In this document: positions 7,273-16,372 of the stretch, in pieces
Numbering within the stretch: position 1 is the first letter of the stretch
Layout of the letters: every line of letters starts with the position of its first letter
NCBI GenBank assembly: GCA_964506325.1
Contig: CAZDLO010000045.1
Location: 1 to 29,893, forward strand
Origin: CAINVV01 sp964506325
Lineage (GTDB): Bacteria; Bacteroidota; Bacteroidia; Bacteroidales; Prolixibacteraceae
Direction of reading: 5' to 3'
DNA length: 29,893 bases
Notes under the pieces: model-generated
The model's database searches: none
What the model was told of the DNA's origin: nothing
The model's input: only the letters and a program-made list of their open reading frames with translations
Translations under genes and position numbers: made by a program

Positions 7273-10200
7273 ATGAAAAAAAGGATCCTACAGATGTTTT
7301 TGTCGGGCTTGCTTGTGCTTTTCTCAGTGAGCCTTTACGCACAGAATGACGTATCGGGTGTTGTGAAAAGCCCTACAGGGGAAATCCTTCCCGGAGTGAC
7401 CGTACTGGTCAAAGGGACAACAACCGGTGTAATCACCGATTTTGATGGAAAATACAGGATCTCGGCCCCAAGCGCCCAGTCTGTACTGGTTTTTTCCTTT
7501 ATTGGAATGCTAAGCCAGGAAATTGCCGTCAATGGAAACAAGACAATTAACGTAACGCTTGCAGAACAGACCGTAGGCGTTGAGGAGGTTGTTGTTACGG
7601 CATTAGGTCTTAAACGCGAGAAAAAGGCGCTTGGCTACTCAGTCGGAGAAGTGAAATCCGACCAGTTGCTGGTTGTCCCTCAAAAAGACCTTTTGGGTGC
7701 CCTCCAGGGGAAAATGTCGGGGGTTAGAATCACCAATACCTCCAATGATGCCAACGCCGATACCTATGTCAACATCCGTGGCGTGACATCCCTCTCAGGC
7801 AACAATGCTCCTTTGGTAGTTGTTGATGGTGTCCCGGTTGGTAATGACAAGATGATGAAAGACCTTAGTCCGGATAACATCGAGAGTGTCACCGTCCTGA
7901 AAGGCCCGAGTGCTGCTGCGCTTTATGGTTCAAGGGCAGGAACCGGAGTTATTCTTATTACCAGCAAATCCGGTAAGATGAAAAAGAACGGAATAGGTGT
8001 TGAAGTAAGTTTAGGACAAACCTATTCCATGCCATACAAATACATTGAACTACAAAACAGGTTTACCACCGGTATCAGCGGTGTATTAAACGAAGCCTCC
8101 TACCAGCAGTGGAATGGTCCGGAAGCGGGAGCCTCTGCCATTCAGTGGAATACCAAAGGAGTTGCCCAGCCGCTGAAATTTTACAACAACACACTTAAGG
8201 ATTTCTTTCAGACAGGGGTAGAAACAGTGCTTAACGCAAGTGTGAGCGGTACTTCCGATCGCGGATCCTACAGGCTTTCTATTTCCCACCTTGGGGCAGA
8301 CGGAGTTTATCCCGGTGTTAAACTGGACCGTAATGGGGTGAATATGGCCGTTACCTACGACCTCACAAAAGATGTGAAGATCTCTACCAACCTGGATATC
8401 GAAAATCCGAATTCGGACAACTATCCGGTGAAGAACGGTGGCGATTCACAGTATATGGCCCTTTACCAGACTCCTCCCCACGTTAATATCAATGATTTGA
8501 AAGATTATTGGATAACCCCTAATGTCTTACAAAAAAATGTAAGTACAAACTATGACAACCCCTGGTTTGCAGCTTATGAATTGAAAGACGGGTTTAACAG
8601 GATGAGAATGTTCGGGAACATCAAACTCGATTACCAGATTCTTCCTGAACTAAAGGCAATGGTGCGCTTCGCCTATAGCTCCAATGTCTATAAAAGGACT
8701 TACAGACAGCCATGGTCGAGTTATGGTGGTGATGGCGGTGGTAACAACAGGGCCAACGGTATGTTCAATGAGCGCATCGATAATGAGCGGGAGATGAATA
8801 CCGACGCTTTGATCTCTTACACTAAAAAATTCGGAAAATTTGATGTGAACGTTTCCGCTGGTGGTAACCTCATGAAACAACGCTGGTACAACATGTACGG
8901 AGGTGGCGATAAACTTGTTCTTGCAGGTCTTTATACCCTGGCCAATGTGGACAGAGCCAGCCTTGCCTATTATGATTACTCCTACAAAAAGAATATTTAC
9001 AGTGTTTATGGATTACTGAACCTCAGTTACAACAATTGGATTTTCCTCGATGCTACCGCCAGGAACGACTGGTCAAGTACACTTCCCGAGGCCAGCAGGT
9101 CCTATTTCTACCCTTCTGCCTCATTGAGCGTTTTGATTAGCGAGGCGTTATCTCTGCCTGAGTATGTCTCCCTGTTTAAAGTCAGAGGAGGCGTGTCACA
9201 GGTAGGTAAGGATACATCTCCTTATGCAATTGCGACAGTGCTGAGCCAGGGAACATGGGGTGCCAGTACCACCTATTCAGTTCCCGGCAGTTTGCCCAAT
9301 GTTAACCTGAAGCCGGAAATCGCCAGTTCTTTTGAAATTGGAACTGATGTATCCTTCCTGAAAAACCGGGTGGGTCTTGACGTTACCTATTACAAGGTTC
9401 AGAATAAAAACCAGATCCTGAATGCCTCAACGGCAACCATGTCTGGTTATGGTGCTGCAACGATCAATGCAGGAAATATACAGAACACCGGTGTTGAAAT
9501 CGGACTTACCGCCGTGCCTTGGAAAACAAAGGATTGGACCTGGGATTTGCATGCAAACTTCACCAAGGAAAGAAGTAAACTGGTAGAGTTGACTCCGGGT
9601 ATTAATCAGTTCCTGTTCTGGGCAAGCCGCGAGGTTTATGCCTGGACCAAGGTAGGTCAATATGTTGGTGATTTTTATGGTACAGACATGAAACGGGTCA
9701 CGGAAGGTGCTTACAAAGGCTGGCCTTTACTCGATTCAAACGGCAGAATGCAGAATGGCAAAGCCGGGGATGATTATATCGGCAGCTATATGCACGATTT
9801 TATGGCGGGATTGCAGACCAGCCTGAGCTACAAAAACATCTCTGTCTCCTTAAGTTTTGACTGGAGACAAGGGGGTAAATATATGGATGAAACAATGCTG
9901 CGATTGGGCAGGGCCGGAAAAGTGGAAAATTACCACGGTGATGATCCGGGTTCCAGTACTTTCTCAGGTATCCTTGGCAACAATTCCTACAACGGCGACA
10001 TGAACGCTTTGGCCAATGAGATCAAATCGCATCCTGAAATTTACCAGAACAATGTTTGGATTGGTGGTCGGACACAGGATCTTGGCGGATTTCTTTACAG
10101 TAACGGAACCTATGAAGGAGCTTATTTCCCGGGTGTAATATCCGATGGTAAAGGTGGCTACATAGAGAATTTTGGTGCTGCAGGAACAAAGATTATTAAG

Positions 10201-10530
10201 GCTTTTGATGTATTCCAGCCTACCGGCGGATACTTCTATCTCGACCAAAAAACTGAATGGGTTTACGATGCTACGTTTGTCAAACTCCGGGAGATCGCAG
10301 TCTCTTATACACTGCCTAAACTTTGGGCAGGAAAAGTTGGCGCTCAGGACATCGTCCTTTCCGGATTCATGAAAAACATCCTCCTTTATGCCGCTAACAA
10401 GACCAATCAGGATCCTGAGTCAATTTATAACAATAATCCTTTAACCGGCCAAACCATGCAGGGATTCGTCCTCTGGAATGGCTCACCAATCATTATGCCT
10501 GTAGGTTTTAAAGTCAATGTCACCTTCTAA
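7273..10530 (+). CDS. SusC/RagA family TonB-dependent outer membrane transporter
   Basis: This is a 1085-residue outer-membrane transporter that would import oligosaccharide or another large nutrient in an energy-dependent way, together with the SusD-like partner directly downstream. A signal peptide (1-23, ending in SLYAQ) is followed by a CarboxypepD_reg-like beta domain (about 25-97, with GVTVLVKGTTTG), a TonB-box-like VEEVVVTALG (103-112) and a plug domain (about 115-235) with the SusC signature YVNIRG (165-170), PLVVVDGVPVG (180-190) and VLKGPSAAALYGSRA (208-222). The remaining 850 residues are alternating beta strands of the 22-strand barrel, ending in VGFKVNVTF with the aromatic C-terminal residue expected of an outer-membrane beta barrel. 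The length is normal for the family. The specific glycan cannot be read from the sequence; nearby GH29, GH106 and GH172 genes suggest one rich in deoxysugars. Confidence 0.96.
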   Translation: MKKRILQMFLSGLLVLFSVSLYAQNDVSGVVKSPTGEILPGVTVLVKGTTTGVITDFDGKYRISAPSAQSVLVFSFIGMLSQEIAVNGNKTINVTLAEQTVGVEEVVVTALGLKREKKALGYSVGEVKSDQLLVVPQKDLLGALQGKMSGVRITNTSNDANADTYVNIRGVTSLSGNNAPLVVVDGVPVGNDKMMKDLSPDNIESVTVLKGPSAAALYGSRAGTGVILITSKSGKMKKNGIGVEVSLGQTYSMPYKYIELQNRFTTGISGVLNEASYQQWNGPEAGASAIQWNTKGVAQPLKFYNNTLKDFFQTGVETVLNASVSGTSDRGSYRLSISHLGADGVYPGVKLDRNGVNMAVTYDLTKDVKISTNLDIENPNSDNYPVKNGGDSQYMALYQTPPHVNINDLKDYWITPNVLQKNVSTNYDNPWFAAYELKDGFNRMRMFGNIKLDYQILPELKAMVRFAYSSNVYKRTYRQPWSSYGGDGGGNNRANGMFNERIDNEREMNTDALISYTKKFGKFDVNVSAGGNLMKQRWYNMYGGGDKLVLAGLYTLANVDRASLAYYDYSYKKNIYSVYGLLNLSYNNWIFLDATARNDWSSTLPEASRSYFYPSASLSVLISEALSLPEYVSLFKVRGGVSQVGKDTSPYAIATVLSQGTWGASTTYSVPGSLPNVNLKPEIASSFEIGTDVSFLKNRVGLDVTYYKVQNKNQILNASTATMSGYGAATINAGNIQNTGVEIGLTAVPWKTKDWTWDLHANFTKERSKLVELTPGINQFLFWASREVYAWTKVGQYVGDFYGTDMKRVTEGAYKGWPLLDSNGRMQNGKAGDDYIGSYMHDFMAGLQTSLSYKNISVSLSFDWRQGGKYMDETMLRLGRAGKVENYHGDDPGSSTFSGILGNNSYNGDMNALANEIKSHPEIYQNNVWIGGRTQDLGGFLYSNGTYEGAYFPGVISDGKGGYIENFGAAGTKIIKAFDVFQPTGGYFYLDQKTEWVYDATFVKLREIAVSYTLPKLWAGKVGAQDIVLSGFMKNILLYAANKTNQDPESIYNNNPLTGQTMQGFVLWNGSPIIMPVGFKVNVTF

Positions 10531-10541
10531 ATTTGAAAAAG

Positions 10542-12290
10542 ATGAAAAAACTAAAAACTATATTTCTCAGCATTATCACAATAGTTGTACTGCTGACAAC
10601 ATCCTGCGAGGACCTTACGGAAATCAACACAAGTCCTAATCAATTGAATGCCAGCGACATTAATATTAAGTATGTCCTGACATCCGTTCTCTCCAATTCT
10701 GCGACACAATACATTCGCAATTTTGCATACGGAGCTACTCCTACAATTTCGGACGCAATGCAATACACGCAGAGAGATTATATCGATTATGCAGGTACCA
10801 ATACTTTTGGCTGGACTCCGGTGGATTTTAGTCCGACCAACTCTGGTTTGATCAACAGCCAGTACATCGTTGATCATGCTAAAGGTGAAGTTTTAGAGGG
10901 CAACCAAAAATTCTACACTGCGGTTGGACAAATTATGCGTAGCTTTTATTATGGTTTCATGACCTCAATCTGGGGAGACATGCCTTATGCAGACGCAATG
11001 AAAGGCACTGAAGGCAACTTTACCCCGGCATACTCTGCTCAAAAGGATATCTTCAAAGGGATTTTGGCTGATCTTAAATCCGCCAATGAACTGCTGGCAA
11101 CAGTAACCACTGTTGATGGCGCTGCTGCTGGAGATATCATGTATGCAGGCGATGTTTTAAAGTGGAGAAAATTCTGCAATTCCTTGCGCCTCAGATATTT
11201 GATAAGATTATCGGAGAAACAGACTGATGCAGGTTTCGATGTCAAGGGAGAATTCAACACCATCGTTGGCAATCCTTCCACTTATCCGATCTTTACTTCC
11301 AGCAGCGACAATGCCTCCATAGCCTATCCCGGAGCAAATGAGGCTACCTCATGGCCAGGAGGTCCGCTTGGCTGGAACAACAGGTCAGAATACTATCGCC
11401 GCAAACCTTGTGCTACATTTGTCAACGAGTTGGTGGCAAACGGTGATCCACGCTTAACGACTTTTATTCGCCCTGTAGATTCTCAATTGCGGATCAGCAG
11501 TTCTGCAACAGGTTATGAGAAACTTTCAGACGGACAGATCGTATTGAACGTTACTGCATCCCAGGTTGGTTCTGCTTCCATCAATACAGCCCGTTACGTT
11601 GGTTTACCTCCTGCCCTGGGAATCCCGGACCTTTATAATTTATCAAGCCTGTCAAATTTCCCCGCTCTCAAGGCGCTTAATTCCAGCATTTATATTGATG
11701 CGGCAGCCAATCCGAATGTTTCCTACCTTGGCGACATCTATTCCCAGAATGCCAATTCCCTGGTAAAAGCAGTCTATATGAGCTATGCAGAACTCAGCTT
11801 TATCCTTGCTGAAGGCCGCCTGAAGGGATGGACAACAACCCCGGATGCAGTTGATCTGTATAAGCAGGGAATCACGGCAAGTTTACGCCAATATGCAATT
11901 ACAGACGGTAGTAAGGTTGTTTATAACCCAGCAACATATGCTTTGGAAAACTACTCCGAGACCGCCTTTATCGCAGCTCAGGCAACCAAATACACCTCTG
12001 CTGCCACCGAGGCAGATAAATTAACCGTGCTGATGACACAAAAGTGGCTGGCCACCTTCATGACGCCTGAATTCTGGTTTGACTGGCGCAGAACAGGTGT
12101 TCCAAATCTTGGAAAGAATCTGATTTCAGCCATAAAAGGAGAAAAAATTCCTGTTCGCTATATTTATGGCACCAATGAAAAAATTCTGAACGCCACAAAT
12201 TATGCAACCGGAGTTGCAACACTGGACCCTGCAACAGACGACCAGTGGAGCAAAATGTGGTTGTTGAAGGGAACAAATAAGCCCTGGTAG
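10542..12290 (+). CDS. SusD/RagB-like nutrient-binding outer membrane lipoprotein
   Basis: This surface lipoprotein caps the SusC barrel and binds the glycan before import. Starting at the ATG at 10542 gives 582 residues; a TTG at 10533 is in frame but only adds three residues, and the ATG begins the signal peptide. The lipobox is LLTTSC with Cys22, followed by Glu-Asp, an acidic start of the mature chain consistent with surface export in Bacteroidota. The body matches the SusD-like family 2 type (PF12771) rather than classic SusD: NTSPNQL near the N-terminus, GDMPYADAMKG, TPAYSAQKDIF and the C-terminal PEFWFDWRRTGVPNL. The gene begins 11 bp after the SusC stop codon, so the two are co-transcribed and probably translationally coupled. 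A strong terminator follows it. Confidence 0.93.
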   Translation: MKKLKTIFLSIITIVVLLTTSCEDLTEINTSPNQLNASDINIKYVLTSVLSNSATQYIRNFAYGATPTISDAMQYTQRDYIDYAGTNTFGWTPVDFSPTNSGLINSQYIVDHAKGEVLEGNQKFYTAVGQIMRSFYYGFMTSIWGDMPYADAMKGTEGNFTPAYSAQKDIFKGILADLKSANELLATVTTVDGAAAGDIMYAGDVLKWRKFCNSLRLRYLIRLSEKQTDAGFDVKGEFNTIVGNPSTYPIFTSSSDNASIAYPGANEATSWPGGPLGWNNRSEYYRRKPCATFVNELVANGDPRLTTFIRPVDSQLRISSSATGYEKLSDGQIVLNVTASQVGSASINTARYVGLPPALGIPDLYNLSSLSNFPALKALNSSIYIDAAANPNVSYLGDIYSQNANSLVKAVYMSYAELSFILAEGRLKGWTTTPDAVDLYKQGITASLRQYAITDGSKVVYNPATYALENYSETAFIAAQATKYTSAATEADKLTVLMTQKWLATFMTPEFWFDWRRTGVPNLGKNLISAIKGEKIPVRYIYGTNEKILNATNYATGVATLDPATDDQWSKMWLLKGTNKPW

Positions 12291-12370
12291 AAAATGAAGG
12301 CATAACGCTGCCTTTGTTTCAGAAATCACTGGATTTGCGTTCCTGAGGTTCGCGAAATACAAGAAGCATT

Positions 12371-12406
12371 AACCGGAGTAGTTGTAAAACTGCTCCGGTT
12401 TTTTTT
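12371..12406 (+). terminator. Intrinsic terminator of the susCD operon
   Basis: An 11-bp stem, AACCGGAGTAG (12371-12381) with CTGCTCCGGTT (12390-12400), has one T-G wobble, an 8-nt loop and a T run through 12406. It lies 80 bp behind the SusD stop. It also separates the operon from the convergent TonB-receptor gene. Confidence 0.88.
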
Positions 12407-12438
12407 GGGGTGAAGCGCTTCCCGGAACAGGTTCTGTG

Positions 12439-14496
12439 TTAAAAAAACATTTTGACTCCGGCATAGCCCGAAATGGGCATGCCCGGATAAAAATACCGGG
12501 GTGCATTGTTGCCAATTCCGATCGCATTGACAACCACCATGGAAGCATAATGGGCATTAGTCAGGTTATTGACACCTGCAAATACCTGGAGAGACCTTGA
12601 ATTGGAGAAAGGTTGCGTAAAGGCCATTTTCAGGTTCCCCAGGAAATAACCTCCAAATCTAACGGCATTGCCATCGTCAAGGTATTGATCGCCCGAATAC
12701 AAAAAATGCAAAAATAATTCAAACTCTTTAACGGGAGTCCAGGTCAACTGGTACTGAACAGATTGATTGGGTATTCCTGGCAGATGCTTTCCATTCCTGT
12801 TATTGCCATTGTCAGTGAAATCGATAAACCGGTTGAGTGAAACCGCATAACTGAGTTGGGATAAGAGCCTACCGGGAAAACTTTGTTGGTCAGCAACCAG
12901 GTTGTTCAACATCAACTCGACTCCCTGGTGCCGGGTTCTGCCGGCATTCATTCCTGTAAAAACATCCTCACTTATACGCTTGGTTACCAATAAATTATTT
13001 AATTCAATCCAGTAAACCGCCCCATCAATCCAACAGCTCTTGTCAAATAGATTCATTCTTGTGCCGATTTCAAACTGGTATCCTTGTTCCGGTTCAATGC
13101 CGGTGTTGATGTCCCCGGCAGGCAAAAGGGTCTCTTCCGGTGAAGGGAGTGAATAGCCGTGACCGGCAGATGCATACAACGAAACATCTCTATTCAGTTC
13201 ATAGTTAATTCCAAACCTCGGAGAGACCATAAGCGGAAAATTCCGGGTTCCCGATTGGTCACCATTGGCAGGAAAAAGGTCGGTAAGCCTGTACCGGGTG
13301 TAATTAATGGCATTGGCTACAGTAATATGAACATTTTGCGAAGGTTGATAGTACAACATACCGAAAACACTGAAGAGCATCCTGTTCTCCCTGTTTTTAT
13401 TGATGGGCTGATTCTCTTTGATCAAATCCCATTTGTACTGATCGGTGATCCATTCACCGCCAAGTATCCACTCAGACCTGGCAGTACGGAAAGTCAGCTT
13501 ATTCCGTACACCTGCACTGCCGGACTGGTCATCCAGGTTGTTGAAAGGACGTTTTTCATAGCTGTCGTTTATCTTCCCGAAAACAATGAATTGATTGGTG
13601 AGATTTTCTGTGAACCCCGAAGTCAGGGTAATGCCTGAAAGCAGCTTTTGATTTTTTTTGTACCCATTGACAGCTTTCCAGCTGGGGGCAGCCGACGCCG
13701 GATGAGCCTCAAAAGCGGACAGATCAAGGGAGCTGGGAATCTCTCCGTTTGAACTAGAAAGTAATAGCATTGCATTCAATGACCATCCAGCCTTTTTCCA
13801 TTGGGCAGTGGAGATGACAGAACTCCTTTGGTACCGGCTGTTTTCGCGGTATCCGTCAGACTGCAGGTGACTGTAACTGCCCCAGAAGTTGGATTCCTTT
13901 CCCTTCAATTTCCCCGATAACTGGGATTGTATGGTATTAAATGAACCATATTGCAAACCAATTTTTTGCCTGCTATTTTCGTAGGAGGGGGTATACATGC
14001 TGATGCTTCCACCCAATCCTGATCCGAAAAGTGCAGACCCGGGACCCTTTATCACCTCAATCCGTCCGAGACTCTGCAGATCCACTTCTTCCGGATTGGA
14101 GATTCCATCCGAATTCGTTAGCGGTATCTCATTCAGATAGGCCTTGATCCTGTTGGTATTGTAGGGTGTTCTGCTGCCCATACCCCTGATAACTATCCTG
14201 TTGGTGGTATAATTGCCCGACTGCATGGTAACACCCGGGATCATGTTGACAGCACTGGACAGTGAGGTGGCGTCTGAGCGGTTGATTCCGTCAACAGTCA
14301 GCACCGACATGCTTCCGGTGGCATCACGCAAGGTGCTCCTGACCTGAAATGCCACGACTTCGATTTCACCGAGAGTCAGTGTTGAATCGGGAGGTACACT
14401 ATTTTCAGAGGATTCATTCTGACCAAAAAGCCTTGGTGTCAATGCAAATACGAGGAGAAATACGGCCAATAGATCTCCCCTGCTTACCCTCTTCAT
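12439..14496 (-). CDS. TonB-dependent receptor, substrate unknown
   Basis: This outer-membrane receptor would import a scarce ligand using TonB energy. I start it at the ATG at 14496 (685 residues), because this gives a clean signal peptide (MKRVSRGDLL to LFGQ, residues 1-26); the longer open frame to 14628 runs into a segment without signal character. A TonB-box-like GEIEVVAF (43-50) precedes the plug (about 55-170), with TNRIVIRGMGSRTPY and RIEVIKGPGSALFGSG (145-160). The barrel fills the rest and ends in the aromatic YAGVKMFF. It lacks the N-terminal CarboxypepD_reg domain and has no SusD partner, so it belongs to the siderophore/vitamin/cofactor class, not to the SusC class. It lies 79 bp behind the PQQ-type dehydrogenase gene, the same direction, which suggests an operon and a ligand linked to that enzyme. 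Confidence 0.92.
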   Translation of the reverse strand: MKRVSRGDLLAVFLLVFALTPRLFGQNESSENSVPPDSTLTLGEIEVVAFQVRSTLRDATGSMSVLTVDGINRSDATSLSSAVNMIPGVTMQSGNYTTNRIVIRGMGSRTPYNTNRIKAYLNEIPLTNSDGISNPEEVDLQSLGRIEVIKGPGSALFGSGLGGSISMYTPSYENSRQKIGLQYGSFNTIQSQLSGKLKGKESNFWGSYSHLQSDGYRENSRYQRSSVISTAQWKKAGWSLNAMLLLSSSNGEIPSSLDLSAFEAHPASAAPSWKAVNGYKKNQKLLSGITLTSGFTENLTNQFIVFGKINDSYEKRPFNNLDDQSGSAGVRNKLTFRTARSEWILGGEWITDQYKWDLIKENQPINKNRENRMLFSVFGMLYYQPSQNVHITVANAINYTRYRLTDLFPANGDQSGTRNFPLMVSPRFGINYELNRDVSLYASAGHGYSLPSPEETLLPAGDINTGIEPEQGYQFEIGTRMNLFDKSCWIDGAVYWIELNNLLVTKRISEDVFTGMNAGRTRHQGVELMLNNLVADQQSFPGRLLSQLSYAVSLNRFIDFTDNGNNRNGKHLPGIPNQSVQYQLTWTPVKEFELFLHFLYSGDQYLDDGNAVRFGGYFLGNLKMAFTQPFSNSRSLQVFAGVNNLTNAHYASMVVVNAIGIGNNAPRYFYPGMPISGYAGVKMFF

Positions 14497-14575
14497 TCTG
14501 AAATTTTTAATGCAATCACCCAACGGGCGAATCTTCCTCACCAAGGTTGGTCTTTGATTGATGATTGATGCTTGT

Positions 14576-16003
14576 TTAATCAACCGGTACGAGTCGTACA
14601 ATTTTTCCCGGAGTTTCAATGGCAACATAAATCAGTCCGTCAGGACTTACTGCAACATTGCGGACCCGTCCTATGTTTTCCAGCAACTTTTCGTGGTGCT
14701 GGACTGAATGGCCCCTGACAACTATCCTTTCAAGGTATTTAAACCGCAGGGATCCGACAAAAAGGTTATTACCCCATTTTTGGTACCGGTTACCGGTAAG
14801 GAAGGTCATCCCGCAGGGTGCAATGGAAGGTAGCCAATAATAGACAGGCTGTTCCATACCCTCTTTCTCCGTAAATTCTGTGAGTACTGTCCCATCATAA
14901 TTTATACCGTAACAGATAACCGGCCAGCCGTAATTACCTCCTGCCACAATCAGGTTCAGTTCATCACCGCCCATGGGTCCGTGCTCCGTTTCCCAGAGTT
15001 CACCTGTTACGGGGTGAATACATGTCCCCTGCGGATTCCTGTGTCCGTAACTGTAAACGGATGGCACAGCACCCGGAGTGTTCACAAAGGGATTATCGGA
15101 TGGGATAGTGCCATCGTCGTTGATCCGGTGCATTTTCCCATTTGTATTGTCAAGTTTCTGAGGAAAATCAAAATGTTGTCCGCGGTCGCCGACCCCAAAA
15201 TAAAGGTGCCCCTGCCTGTCAAAGGCCAGTTTACCTCCATAGTGGTGATATTTGTTGGTTTCCGGTGATCCCTTAAAAATAACCTGCTGATCAGTCAGCC
15301 TGTCACCCTTTAGTCTGGCCCGAAAAATGGCTGTGTTGCCCATAAGATTATCACTTCCCGGCTTGGGTGAAGCAAAAGAGAAATAAATCCAGCCATTCTT
15401 CTCATAATCAGGATGAAGACAGATATCCATCAATCCCCCCTGCCCTTTGACCAATACCTCCGGTACACCTTCCAAAGGTTGTGAGAGCTTTCCATTGGAA
15501 AAACGGTACAGACTTCCTGCACGCTCAGAAATCAGCATATCTCCGCCGGGAAGAAATGCGAGCCCCCAGGGAACTTTTAATCCGGTTACAACTGTATCAA
15601 CGACGAATCGCTGGACTTCGGATTCAACAATACTTCCCAAGGAAACGGCAGGCTTTAAAAGAGTCCTATCCTCAGGAATTCCTTTTTTCACATAGGCCGC
15701 CAATGCTTCCACTTCACTGTCTGAAAATATTTTACCGAAAGTGGGCATTCCCAGGTCCGCAATCCCGTTTTTGATAGTGTTGGCAGCTGATTTGTTTCCC
15801 TTTTCATCCATCCACGATTTTGATTTAAATTTTTCCAGGTTATCTCCGTGACAACCGGCACAAAAACGCCTGTAATTTTCAGCCGCAGAATGGGTCTCTT
15901 TATCCGACAAAGGAGTGTTTTCATTCTTCATCAGATTAAAACCGGAAAAGATGATGGCCAGTAAAACAATCAGAAAGAGCGAGATCAGAGATTTAAATTG
16001 CAT
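14576..16003 (-). CDS. Cytochrome c / PQQ-type aldose sugar dehydrogenase fusion
   Basis: This is a 475-residue two-domain periplasmic redox enzyme. Residues 1-25 form a signal peptide or membrane anchor. A class I cytochrome c domain (about 38-108) has the haem motif Cys48-Ala-Gly-Cys51-His52 and a likely axial Met86 in GMPTFG. The second domain (about 125-473) is a six-bladed propeller of the glucose/sorbosone dehydrogenase family (GSDH, PF07995), with PWGLAFLPGGDMLISER, YSYGHRNPQG and WETEHGP, as in soluble aldose sugar dehydrogenases that use PQQ and calcium. The expected reaction is oxidation of the C1 of free aldoses to lactones, with electrons passed to the fused haem and on to the respiratory chain. 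The TonB receptor gene follows. The PQQ dependence is from family knowledge, not visible as a single motif; no PQQ synthesis gene lies in this window. Confidence 0.93.
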   Translation of the reverse strand: MQFKSLISLFLIVLLAIIFSGFNLMKNENTPLSDKETHSAAENYRRFCAGCHGDNLEKFKSKSWMDEKGNKSAANTIKNGIADLGMPTFGKIFSDSEVEALAAYVKKGIPEDRTLLKPAVSLGSIVESEVQRFVVDTVVTGLKVPWGLAFLPGGDMLISERAGSLYRFSNGKLSQPLEGVPEVLVKGQGGLMDICLHPDYEKNGWIYFSFASPKPGSDNLMGNTAIFRARLKGDRLTDQQVIFKGSPETNKYHHYGGKLAFDRQGHLYFGVGDRGQHFDFPQKLDNTNGKMHRINDDGTIPSDNPFVNTPGAVPSVYSYGHRNPQGTCIHPVTGELWETEHGPMGGDELNLIVAGGNYGWPVICYGINYDGTVLTEFTEKEGMEQPVYYWLPSIAPCGMTFLTGNRYQKWGNNLFVGSLRFKYLERIVVRGHSVQHHEKLLENIGRVRNVAVSPDGLIYVAIETPGKIVRLVPVD

Positions 16004-16372
16004 GACAATAAAGTTAAAGTTGGTTCAACTAAATACAATAAATGCTTAAATGTCGTATTTCAATTTTCATTTTTCAATTTACCCCTAAATCCCCTAAAAG
16101 GGGACTTCTTGCATCTATCATAATTTCAGATAATTGCAACAAAAATGCCCCTTTACGGGTTTGGGGGTGTATAGACACGACATTAATTAGTTCTTGTTAC
16201 TTAAATACTTATTGTTCAACGCAGCAATAAAAAAAATGTTCCGTTTAAGCCTGCAGGGCGCTCCAAAGGTGTGATGCAGGTATGAATTGACTGCACCTGA
16301 GATTGCAGTGCCGGAATAGGTAAGTTATACCCTGTCAGTCAGATATTTCAACAAAAATAACCTGCCAATCCG
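16004..16372. other. Intergenic stretch between two minus-strand genes
   Basis: This 369-bp stretch has no supported gene. A 62-codon frame at 16042-16230 runs through a repeat and is not credible. It holds the REP-like inverted repeat listed separately and must hold the promoter of the dehydrogenase-receptor operon, for which I see no clean TAnnTTTG box. Confidence 0.6.
16081..16170. repeat. REP-like imperfect inverted repeat
   Basis: The left arm, ACCCCTAAATCCCCTAAAAG and onward (16081-16104), matches the reverse complement of the right arm (16146-16170, CCCCTTTACGGGTTTGGGGG core) imperfectly, with about 40 nt between. The left arm also contains a small CCCC-TAAAA-GGGG hairpin (16091-16103). 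A similar CCCCTAAATCCCCT repeat is, from my memory, widespread between genes in Bacteroidota. It has no T tract and does not look like a terminator. No flanking transposase is visible. Confidence 0.6.

Noticed and set aside
10533..10541. TTG start for the SusD-like gene
   Set aside because: The ATG three codons later starts the lipoprotein signal and is the usual start codon.
14497..14628. N-terminal extension of the TonB receptor
   Set aside because: The added 44 residues lack signal-peptide character, whereas the ATG at 14496 begins a good one; the extension also overlaps the end of the dehydrogenase gene.
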